Source: Oscillospiraceae bacterium
Lineage (GTDB): Bacteria; Bacillota; Clostridia; Oscillospirales; Oscillospiraceae
DNA: 32,116 nt
Assembly (NCBI GenBank): GCA_031261635.1
Contig: JAISJH010000004.1
Coordinates: forward strand, 1-32,116
Direction of reading: 5' to 3'
The notes under the pieces are model-generated. The model searched no databases. It had not been told where the DNA came from and saw only the letters and a list, made by a program, of their open reading frames with translations. How positions within the stretch are numbered: position 1 is the stretch's first letter; every line of letters begins with the position of its first letter. The position numbers and the translations under genes are program-made. Shown piece by piece: positions 23,122-29,469 of this stretch.

Positions 23122-23203
23122 ATATCAGAGACGGGGATTGGACGTGGGTTACGTCCTGTCCCTCGTCTCTGCTATTTGATATCTGCACTCTGATAACTGT
23201 TTA
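23104..23203. repeat. Minimal family A element with two inverted arms
   Basis: This roughly 100-bp copy consists of two arms, ACAGTTAGCAAATATTAAAT (23104-23123, continuing to about 23138) and the inverted arm ending TCTGATAACTGT near 23202, with a tiny GGACGTGGGTTACGTCC core. It lies between two convergent genes and supplies the final codons and stops of both. Confidence 0.75.
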
Positions 23204-23975
23204 CAATTCCTCCTATAATGAGGATATTGCCGCAGATGAAGAACCACAGGAGGAGCATTACTACTGAGAACAGCGAGCCGTAGACTAGGCTGTACTTTGC
23301 CGATACTTCTACTGTGAAAGAGAATACGGGACCGGTTGCCGCTAGCACCAGTGCGGCGAAGCCCGCGCCGGGGAGGGCTTTTTTGCTTCCCGCCAGTTTG
23401 TATACTGTTACCAATAAGCCGAACAGAACCGCGAACAGAACCGCGAATTGCAGTCCCTGTCTTAGCGGCGCGGTCAGGAGGTTGCTTAATAAACCTCCCG
23501 CGAGTATTATTATTCCCGCGAGGTATATCGCTATAGTAAAAATCGCGGCAAAGAGGAAGCTTTTTACAAAACCGTATTTTAACTTCCCGCCGCCGCGTAT
23601 TTCGCCGAGTATTGTAATCACGCTTCGCCAGCAGGCCGACGCCGACATAACGAGCAGACTAAGCGCGGCGGTCAGCATCGCGGGGTTTGATTTAGCCGTT
23701 ACGTAATCGTTATACTCGGTAAAAAGTTTCAGCACCGCCGCCGGGAGAACTCCCTCGCCGATTTTAAGTATCTGCGCCGTAGAAAGGTCAAGCGCGGACA
23801 GCATAGACGTTAAACATATAAGCAGAGGGACCAGCGACATCGTTAGCGAATACGCAAGCTCGGCCGCGCTCCTCGTAGCGTTATGCTCAAAAAAGCTCGC
23901 GAGTATACCCTTTATAAATGTATACAAGGCTTTGGGTCTGCTTATTGCTTTATTTACAGCCGCCGTCTTCCCCAT
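23172..23975 (-). CDS. YihY/BrkB-family inner-membrane protein
   Basis: The 267-residue polytopic protein has about six membrane helices and family-typical segments: FFEHNATRSAAELAYSLTMS near 28-47 (the A.LAY..L..LVP region), a central SACWRSVITILGEIRG helix, and the C-terminal YGSLFSVVMLLLWFFICGNI. YihY proteins are widespread and their biochemical role is unsettled; old annotations as RNase BN are wrong. It overlaps the upstream membrane-protein gene by 22 bp, so translation is coupled. Residues NSYQSADIK at the C-terminus come from a family A repeat arm, with the stop inside it. Confidence 0.88.
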   Translation of the reverse strand: MGKTAAVNKAISRPKALYTFIKGILASFFEHNATRSAAELAYSLTMSLVPLLICLTSMLSALDLSTAQILKIGEGVLPAAVLKLFTEYNDYVTAKSNPAMLTAALSLLVMSASACWRSVITILGEIRGGGKLKYGFVKSFLFAAIFTIAIYLAGIIILAGGLLSNLLTAPLRQGLQFAVLFAVLFGLLVTVYKLAGSKKALPGAGFAALVLAATGPVFSFTVEVSAKYSLVYGSLFSVVMLLLWFFICGNILIIGGIVNSYQSADIK

Positions 23976-24757
23976 TTTACGCTCAACCTGTCCGAATGTA
24001 TGTCACTGTCGCTGTCGTATTTTTTCGCTAAGTAAATGGCTATGGCTATTATAACCGCCGTACAGACATAGTATGCAAACTGGTCGCCCTGCTGGTATAG
24101 TTTTTCAGCCAGCATATAGGAGGAAAAACTAAACGCCACCGGCAGAACCAGGTTCAGCTGCGATTTGGTAGTTTTTTCCGTGGAAAAAGTGTTAGGGACA
24201 GTGTAATACCAGATAATCCGTATCATAGCGGCAAGCTTTGCGAAATTCGCAAGATACTCTATGGCGATAAGGTAAATCTGCCCGGTGGTCTGAACGGTCA
24301 TTGCGTCTATCATCTGCCTTGCGGTTTCTAAACCCTCCGGCGTTATGTTTTCCAGGAACGCTTCTAGGCCTATGTCATTCAGCGTCATAGCTACGGACAA
24401 TTTCGACAAGGCGGCGAAGCCCGAACTGAACGCGCAGGGGATAACGGCGTACCCGAGAGCAAGCGACGCGGGTACGCCGACCGATACTTCACGCCGCGAC
24501 AAAAACAGCAGCGCGGCTAAAAAGCCCAAGCACTCAACAGCCGCGAGCAGTATCGCCCGCATTGCGACATTTTCAATCCCGCCCAGTATAAACCCGCCGA
24601 GTATCCACCCAAACAGCAGAAACGCCGTTATCCCCGTTACAAAAGGCATAAGCCGCAGTTTCCGCCGGAACGCGTAGTACACGGCAAAGAGGAACGGCAG
24701 TATAACGCTCGCGAGTACGCACATAGACACGGCCGTGAGGTATGTTAAATCGAACAA
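23954..24757 (-). CDS. Uncharacterised polytopic membrane protein (weak YhfC resemblance)
   Basis: This 267-residue membrane protein has about seven hydrophobic segments. The first two (LTAVSMCVLASVILPFLFAV and PFVTGITAFLLFGWILGGFI) recall YhfC-type proteins, but I do not see a metal-binding motif that would prove it. The start is TTG at 24757, supported by AAGGAG 7 nt upstream. It sits 12 bp after the Smr gene and overlaps the YihY gene, so the three form an operon. No function is assigned. Confidence 0.7.
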   Translation of the reverse strand: MFDLTYLTAVSMCVLASVILPFLFAVYYAFRRKLRLMPFVTGITAFLLFGWILGGFILGGIENVAMRAILLAAVECLGFLAALLFLSRREVSVGVPASLALGYAVIPCAFSSGFAALSKLSVAMTLNDIGLEAFLENITPEGLETARQMIDAMTVQTTGQIYLIAIEYLANFAKLAAMIRIIWYYTVPNTFSTEKTTKSQLNLVLPVAFSFSSYMLAEKLYQQGDQFAYYVCTAVIIAIAIYLAKKYDSDSDIHSDRLSVKWGRRRL

Positions 24758-24769
24758 TGTTTTTCTCCT

Positions 24770-25123
24770 TTACAGCAACACGAAGGTCACGCCGTTATTA
24801 TGACGCTCCAAGTCAGTGTCATAGCGCAAATCGTCGCATACTCTGAACGCCTTTAACACGTCCTCGTTGAAAATTGTGAACACGTCGCCCGGGAACCAGT
24901 CGTCAATAACGCGTCGCGCTTTCTGAACGTCGAGATAGCGGTGCGCGGCAACGCGGATTTTGCCGCCCTTGCCCGTGGAACCGTAGCCGTGAATCAGCTT
25001 GATGACCTTCAAGCCGTAGCGTTTGCCGTCGTATATCTGAAACGTTATGCGCTTGATAGCGTCGCTCGCGGACGGTAAATCGTACTTGATATTCACCTCG
25101 CGCAGTGTGCTTAGTCCGCTCAT
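24770..25123 (-). CDS. Smr-domain protein
   Basis: This small 117-residue protein matches the Smr fold found at the C-terminus of MutS2. The helix SASDAIKRITFQIYDGKRYG is followed by LKVIKLIHGYGSTGKGGKIR, the HGxGxxGKG loop typical of Smr nucleases, then AAHRYLD. The C-terminal third (about 80-117) is less conserved. A free-standing Smr domain can nick nucleic acids, in some members linked to ribosome rescue; which applies here is unknown. AGGTG precedes the ATG. A family A arm (25141-25213) lies immediately upstream, between it and the deaminase gene. Confidence 0.75.
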   Translation of the reverse strand: MSGLSTLREVNIKYDLPSASDAIKRITFQIYDGKRYGLKVIKLIHGYGSTGKGGKIRVAAHRYLDVQKARRVIDDWFPGDVFTIFNEDVLKAFRVCDDLRYDTDLERHNNGVTFVLL

Positions 25124-25140
25124 TTTGTAACACCTACTTT

Positions 25141-25213
25141 CAGTTAACAGTTGGTTCAGTTAACAGTTATCAAATATCAAATCTCAGAGACGTGGGTTTG
25201 GACGGGGGTTGCG
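25141..25213. repeat. Family A arm (single end, partly doubled)
   Basis: TTCAGTTAACAG is duplicated, then TATCAAATATCAAATCTCAG and GACGTGGGTTTGGACGGGGGTTGCG follow. It sits just after the stop of the deaminase gene and upstream of the Smr gene start. No opposite arm is present. Confidence 0.65.
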
Positions 25214-25220
25214 CGTCACG

Positions 25221-25622
25221 TTACGTTCCGCGCAGACCCGCGAAAAACTCTCGCAGTAGCTCGGCGCAGTCGTCTTTTAGTACGCCGCTTATTAGTTCCG
25301 GGTCGCCTCCGGCGGCTTTGGGGTTATGGTTTGTCGCTCCGTAGATTACCCTGTCGATACGCGCCGCCGCGAAGGCTCCGTAACACATCGGGCAGGGTTC
25401 AAGCGTCACGAAGGCCGTGCAGCCCTCGAGCCTCCAGCGTCCGAGAGTGTGGCAAGCCTCGTTAATAGCGATAATCTCCGCGTGCGCCAAGCTGTTGCGC
25501 GAGGCCTCGCGGGAGTTGCCGCCGCGCCCCACTATCGCGCCGCTCTCGTCCGCTATTACGCAGCCGATTGGCACTTCGCCGCGCTCCGACGCTTTTTTTG
25601 CGAGTTCAAGCGCAAAACGCAT
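25221..25622 (-). CDS. tadA: tRNA-specific adenosine deaminase TadA (start shortened)
   Basis: This zinc deaminase probably converts adenosine 34 of tRNA-Arg to inosine. The active-site motifs are present: HAEIIAINEAC (zinc His and catalytic Glu) and TLEPCPMCYGAF (two zinc Cys). GEVPIGCVIADESG is the usual N-terminal strand. An upstream ATG at 25652 is in frame, but it would lie at the predicted transcription start, whereas AGAGGG stands 4-5 nt before the ATG at 25622; the shorter 133-residue form is therefore chosen. Despite the symbol it is unrelated to Tad pilus genes. A guanine or cytosine deaminase is a less likely alternative. Confidence 0.88.
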   Translation of the reverse strand: MRFALELAKKASERGEVPIGCVIADESGAIVGRGGNSREASRNSLAHAEIIAINEACHTLGRWRLEGCTAFVTLEPCPMCYGAFAAARIDRVIYGATNHNPKAAGGDPELISGVLKDDCAELLREFFAGLRGT

Positions 25623-25658
25623 AAATCCCTCTTGAATATTTTTATCAAACATATTATA

Positions 25659-25687
25659 ATTATAACACGAACTTCACAACTTCGCAA
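25659..25687 (-). promoter_or_regulatory. Promoter of the tRNA deaminase gene
   Basis: TTGCGA (minus strand, 25682-25687) and a perfect TATAAT (25659-25664) are 17 bp apart. The start point near 25652 gives a leader of about 30 nt to the preferred ATG at 25622. Confidence 0.75.
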
Positions 25688-25754
25688 GATGTATATTTCA
25701 AGGAAAGTTCACGTAAGATATATCATTAACAAACTGATGAGGGGAAAAGACACT

Positions 25755-26381
25755 ATGGACATTACAAACGCCGCACTGACCGATAACCGCGCCGAGCTTA
25801 TCGGCACACTGTCCTCCGCGCCCGCCTTTTCGCATATGAGCGGAGGCAACCGCGCACCCGCCACGGAATACTGGCGCTTCCCGCTGTCGATTACGCGCCT
25901 GTCCGGAGCAGAGGACATTCTCAACATCATCACCGCCAGGGAAACGCTCGCGGACTGCAACCCGCCGGTTGGGGCGCGTCTGCGTATAAGCGGCGAGGTG
26001 CGTACTTTCAACAACAAGTCGGGTTCGGGCAGTAAGCTCGTTATTTCCGTATTCGCAAGGGAAATCGAAGTAACCGACGACGACGAACGCAACAGCATAC
26101 TCCTGCGCGGCAAGCTCTGCAAAGCCCCGAACCTTCGCAGAACGCCTATGGGACGCGAAATCTGCGACCTTATGCTCGCGGTCAATAGAAGATATGAGCG
26201 AAGCGACTACATACCCTGTATCGCTTGGGGTCGTATCGCAAGCCAGGCCGCGCTCTGGGATTTAGGCGAATCCGTGGCAATCAACGGCAGACTGCAAAGC
26301 AGAACCTACAACAAAGTCCTCGAGGACGGCACAACAGAGGAACGAACGGCCTACGAAGTATCAGTAGTAGACCTAGAGTAA
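25755..26381 (+). CDS. SSB-like protein with two OB folds
   Basis: The 208-residue protein contains two OB-fold units in tandem. The first (about residues 10-110) runs from NRAELIGTLSSAPAFSH through VGARLRISGEVRTFNN to LVISVFAREIEV. The second (about 115-208) has ILLRGKLCKAPNLRRTPMGR, LMLAVNRRYERSDYIPCIAWG and AINGRLQSRTY, the classic SSB pattern. Clostridia carry such two-domain SSB-like proteins beside normal Ssb; no acidic DDDIPF-type tail is present, which argues against the main replication SSB. GAGGGG stands 10 nt before the chosen ATG; the frame is open much further upstream, but that part overlaps the deaminase gene and is noncoding. Confidence 0.8.
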   Translation: MDITNAALTDNRAELIGTLSSAPAFSHMSGGNRAPATEYWRFPLSITRLSGAEDILNIITARETLADCNPPVGARLRISGEVRTFNNKSGSGSKLVISVFAREIEVTDDDERNSILLRGKLCKAPNLRRTPMGREICDLMLAVNRRYERSDYIPCIAWGRIASQAALWDLGESVAINGRLQSRTYNKVLEDGTTEERTAYEVSVVDLE

Positions 26382-26383
26382 AC

Positions 26384-26410
26384 GTAGGGGCGGGTTGTAG
26401 AACCCGCCCC
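26384..26410 (+). terminator. Family B palindrome after the SSB-like gene
   Basis: GGGGCGGGTT (26387-26396) and AACCCGCCCC (26401-26410) form a perfect 10-bp stem with a GTAG loop, starting 5 bp after the stop codon. The tail GTTGGTTTG has few Ts, so termination is likely only partial. The same palindrome type recurs at 26441-26466 and about 26873-26900. Confidence 0.45.
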
Positions 26411-27115
26411 GTTGGTTTGAGAGCGGCAAATTTACGTTATGTAGGGGCGGGTTTCAAACCCGCCCTTCCCGCGCAATGCGCGGGGTATCCACTCCGGCGC
26501 ACCGCGCCGGAGTGGGAGCAGGGCGTATGCCCTGCGCGGGGTGCGCCGCACGGCGCACCGTCATTGCGAAGCGCCGGTACACCCGCGATACGTAGGACGT
26601 TACAGGCGCGAAGCAATCCAGTGCCGCAGTCCGCAGATACGTATGTTACGCTCCCGGCACTGGATTGCCGCGCGCCTATACGCCCTACGTATCGCAAGTG
26701 CGGTGGCGCTCGCAAAGACGGCGCACGGCGCCGGGACACCCCCCCCCACAGCGGAGGCACCCCCCACAAAAGAGGGGGGCGTTGGAGGGCAGGACGGGGG
26801 ATACGTCCGCGCACGGCGCGGGATACCACCCCGCCGCTACGCGGCACCCCTCCCAAGAGGGGAATTTACGGGGGAGGGCGGGTTTGAAACCCGCCCCTAC
26901 GTTTATTGCACGTCCCGCAACCCTCGTCCAAACCCATTCCCCTCTTGGGAGGGGTGCCGCCCGCAGGCGGCGGGGTGGTTTCCCCCGCAGGGCGCAACCC
27001 CCGTCCTAACCTTACGTCTTTGATATTTGATATTTGATAACTGTTAACTGAATAACGCACAATCCGGGCGAGGCAAGCCTCGCCCCTACAGAGCGCTGCA
27101 AGCCCATTTTCACGC
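26411..27115. repeat. Large repeat island between the SSB-like and reductase genes
   Basis: In order: family B palindrome (26441-26466), a degenerate family F block (about 26497-26550), a family C palindrome (about 26559-26722), a CCCCCCACAAAAGAGGGGGG hairpin (about 26760-26779), family D inverted (about 26806-26875), family B (about 26873-26900), family D (about 26935-26993), a family A right arm (26993-27050) and a GGGCGAGGCAAGCCTCGCCC palindrome (about 27067-27086). The matching A left arm is absent. No credible gene is seen. Confidence 0.75.
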
Positions 27116-27144
27116 TTGCATTTTTATACAGATTGTGCTATAAT
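27116..27144 (+). promoter_or_regulatory. Promoter of the aldo/keto reductase gene
   Basis: TTGCAT (27116-27121) and a perfect TATAAT (27139-27144) are spaced 17 bp. The leader is about 30 nt to the ATG at 27182 and carries the GAGAGGAG ribosome site. Confidence 0.8.
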
Positions 27145-27181
27145 AGCCTCACATTGTTATTTGAGAGGAGATGGTTACACT

Positions 27182-28363
27182 ATGCAATACAGGCTTGACG
27201 AGCGTTCCGGGAACCAATTGTCCGTTCTTGGCTTCGGCTGTATGCGCTTTTCGCGCGGGGTTTCGGGGCTTGACTACAAAAAGGCCGAAGCGTTGATACT
27301 CTCCGCCGTTGAGGGCGGCGTTAACTACTTCGACACCGCCTACCTCTACCCCGGGTCGGAGGCTCTGCTCGGCGCGGTTGTTTCCAAAAACTCCCTCCGG
27401 GACAGGCTTTACATCGCTACTAAGCTCCCCATAGCTAACTGCAAGGCCGGCGCGGATTTTGACAAATTCTTTGCCTTGCAGCTTGCCGCGCTTCAGACTA
27501 CATACATTGATTATTACCTTATGCACAACATCAACAGTCTCGCGCAGTGGGACGAGCTTCGCGCCTGGGGCATTGAGGCGTGGATTGCCGCGCGTAAAGC
27601 TTCCGGGGAAGTCCGGCAGGTCGGCTTTTCCTTTCACGGTCCGCGGCAGGAGTTTGAAGCCGTGCTTGACTCCTACGACTGGGACTTTTGCCAAATCCAG
27701 TACAACTACGCAAACGAAAACAACCAGGCGGGCGCGGAGGGCTTGCGAAAAGCCGCCTCTAAACATATCCCCGTCATTATTATGGAGCCTCTGCTCGGCG
27801 GCAAGCTCGCGAACGGCTTATCTCCCGCCGCTATTGACGTTTTCCGTAGGGCGGACGCTTCGCGAAGCCCCGCGCAGTGGGGTTTGCGCTGGCTCTGGAA
27901 CCAGGCGGAAGTCACCGTCGTACTCTCCGGTATGAACGAGGCCGCGCAGCTCTCCGATAACCTCGCAATCGCCGAAGTTTCACCCGCAGGTTGCGTTACC
28001 GACAGCGAACGCGCCGCCTACGAGGGCGTTATCAATATTTTCAAATCCACCGACAAGGTTCCCTGTACAGGCTGCGCCTACTGTATGCCCTGCCCCAAAG
28101 GGGTCAATATTCCCGGCTGTTTCGCGAGCTATAATACCAAATTTTCCCACGGTTTTATGCCCTCGCTCACTATGTACATCACAAGCACCGCCGCCAACCG
28201 CGCCGAGAACGCCCTAGCCTCGAGGTGCGTCAAATGCGGCAAATGCGAAACCCACTGCCCGCAAAAAATCGAGATACGCCGCGAACTCGAGACCGTAGCG
28301 AGGAAAATGGAACCGTGGTGGTTTAGGGTGGCGATGCGTGTCTATCGCGCTATGGCGCGATAG
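27182..28363 (+). CDS. Aldo/keto reductase with C-terminal ferredoxin-like 4Fe-4S domain
   Basis: The 393-residue cytosolic oxidoreductase has an AKR barrel (about 1-280). The catalytic tetrad is recognisable: Asp and Tyr in YFDTAYLYPG, Lys in ATKLP and His in YLMHNI. The C-terminus carries cysteine clusters CTGCAYCMPCPKGVNIPGC and CVKCGKCETHCP, typical of the ferredoxin-fused AKR group common in anaerobes. The substrate is unknown; NAD(P)H-linked reduction of a carbonyl is the expected chemistry. GAGAGGAG precedes the ATG, and an in-frame extension to 27116 overlaps the promoter and is rejected. It appears to be a single-gene unit. A family A arm begins directly after its stop. Confidence 0.92.
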   Translation: MQYRLDERSGNQLSVLGFGCMRFSRGVSGLDYKKAEALILSAVEGGVNYFDTAYLYPGSEALLGAVVSKNSLRDRLYIATKLPIANCKAGADFDKFFALQLAALQTTYIDYYLMHNINSLAQWDELRAWGIEAWIAARKASGEVRQVGFSFHGPRQEFEAVLDSYDWDFCQIQYNYANENNQAGAEGLRKAASKHIPVIIMEPLLGGKLANGLSPAAIDVFRRADASRSPAQWGLRWLWNQAEVTVVLSGMNEAAQLSDNLAIAEVSPAGCVTDSERAAYEGVINIFKSTDKVPCTGCAYCMPCPKGVNIPGCFASYNTKFSHGFMPSLTMYITSTAANRAENALASRCVKCGKCETHCPQKIEIRRELETVARKMEPWWFRVAMRVYRAMAR

Positions 28364-29278
28364 TACAGTTAGCAAATAGCAAATATCAGAGACGTTAGTT
28401 CAGTTAGCAGATAGCAAATATCAAATATCAGAGACGAAGGTTTGGACGAGGGAGGCGACCCCCCCCGCGCCAGCGGGGGCACCCCCCACGAAAGAGGGGG
28501 GCTTTGGAGGGTTGGACGGGGGTTGCGGGGACGGGGGGTGCGCCGCGCACGGCGCGGGGAGACCACCCCGGCGCTTCGCGCCGCCCCTCCCAAGAGGGGA
28601 ATTAGGTACGCCGCGCACGGCGCGGGTACAACCCCCGCCTCTGCGGAGGCACCCCCTTCTACGGAAGGGGGCAGGGGTGGGACGCGTCCCCCGCAACCCC
28701 CGTCTAACCCCGAGTAACCCTGCAACCCCGCGCAACCCTCGTCTAACCCCGCGCAACCCTCGTCTAACCCCGCGCAATCCCGCAACCCTCGTCCAAACCA
28801 AAATAGCCCCCTTCCGGAGAAGGGGGTGCCGCCCACAGGCGGCGGGGGTTGCCCCCGTAAATTCCCCTCCTGGGAGGGGTGCCGCCGTAGGCGGCGGGGT
28901 GGTTTCCCGCGCCGTGCGCGACGTACCCGTCCAAACCAAAAAAAGCCCCCTTCCGGAGAAGGGGGTGCCGCCCGCAGGCGGCGGGGGTTGCCCCCGTAAA
29001 TTCCCCTCTTGGGAGGGGTGCCGCCGTAGGCGGCGGGGTGGTTTCCCCGCGCCGTGCGCGGACGTGTCCACGTGTGCGCCCCCTCCAAAGCCTACAGCCT
29101 GTAGGGGCAACGCACCTCGCCTCGCCCGGATTACCAATTTTCACCGCTTGTCAATTTTACCCTGCACAATCCGGGCGAGGCAAGCCTCGCCCCTACAGAG
29201 CCGTAGCATACCTCCCGCCCCCCGCGCCCCCTCCCATAATTTGGTTACAAATTGTCTAAAAAAATCTAATTTGCCCTA
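28364..29278. repeat. Largest repeat island, including a 138-bp tandem duplication
   Basis: It starts with doubled family A left arms (28364-28456). Then follow a CCCCCC..GGGGGG hairpin (about 28461-28502), family D inverted (28541-28605), a CCCCCTTCTACGGAAGGGGG hairpin (about 28652-28671), imperfect tandem units of CGCAACCCTCGTCTAACCCC (28691-28800), and two near-identical 138-bp units (28791-28928 and 28929-29067), each holding a CCCCCTTCCGGAGAAGGGGG hairpin plus a family D hairpin. A GTAGGGGCAACGCACCT end (29102-29118) and a GGGCGAGGCAAGCCTCGCCC palindrome (about 29173-29192) close it. No gene is credible here. Confidence 0.75.
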
Positions 29279-29307
29279 TTGACAAGCGGGTTTTTGTGTG
29301 ATATAAT
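29279..29307 (+). promoter_or_regulatory. Perfect-consensus promoter of the SLH protein operon
   Basis: TTGACA (29279-29284) and TATAAT (29302-29307) are separated by 17 bp. The start near 29314 leaves a leader of about 155 nt before the ATG at 29470, long enough to hold a stabilising or regulatory structure. High expression is expected, as for abundant surface proteins. Confidence 0.9.
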
Positions 29308-29469
29308 AGGTCATATTAGTTTATGATTGAGTATTACATATCCTTTGAGTGCCTGTTTCACGCGCTTTGCTTTATCGTTTTCTTTTGTTACATACGGTGG
29401 TAGTAGGTTTTACCTATTAACATATTTCAGCGATACCAAAATCTTTTCTTATATGGAGGACATTGCCCA

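Noticed and set aside
25326-25754. Upstream extension of the SSB-like frame to 351 codons
   Set aside because: The extension is antisense to the tRNA deaminase gene and its promoter; a GAGGGG site supports the ATG at 25755.
26225-27023. Open frames of 114-220 codons spanning the SSB gene end and the following island
   Set aside because: They are out of frame with the SSB-like gene and consist of repeat translations.
27116-27181. Upstream extension of the reductase frame
   Set aside because: It would overlap the -35 and -10 boxes; the GAGAGGAG site supports the ATG at 27182.
28369-29282. Open frames up to 256 codons in the largest repeat island
   Set aside because: They are made of family A/D repeats and tandem units; no ribosome site or protein family fits.
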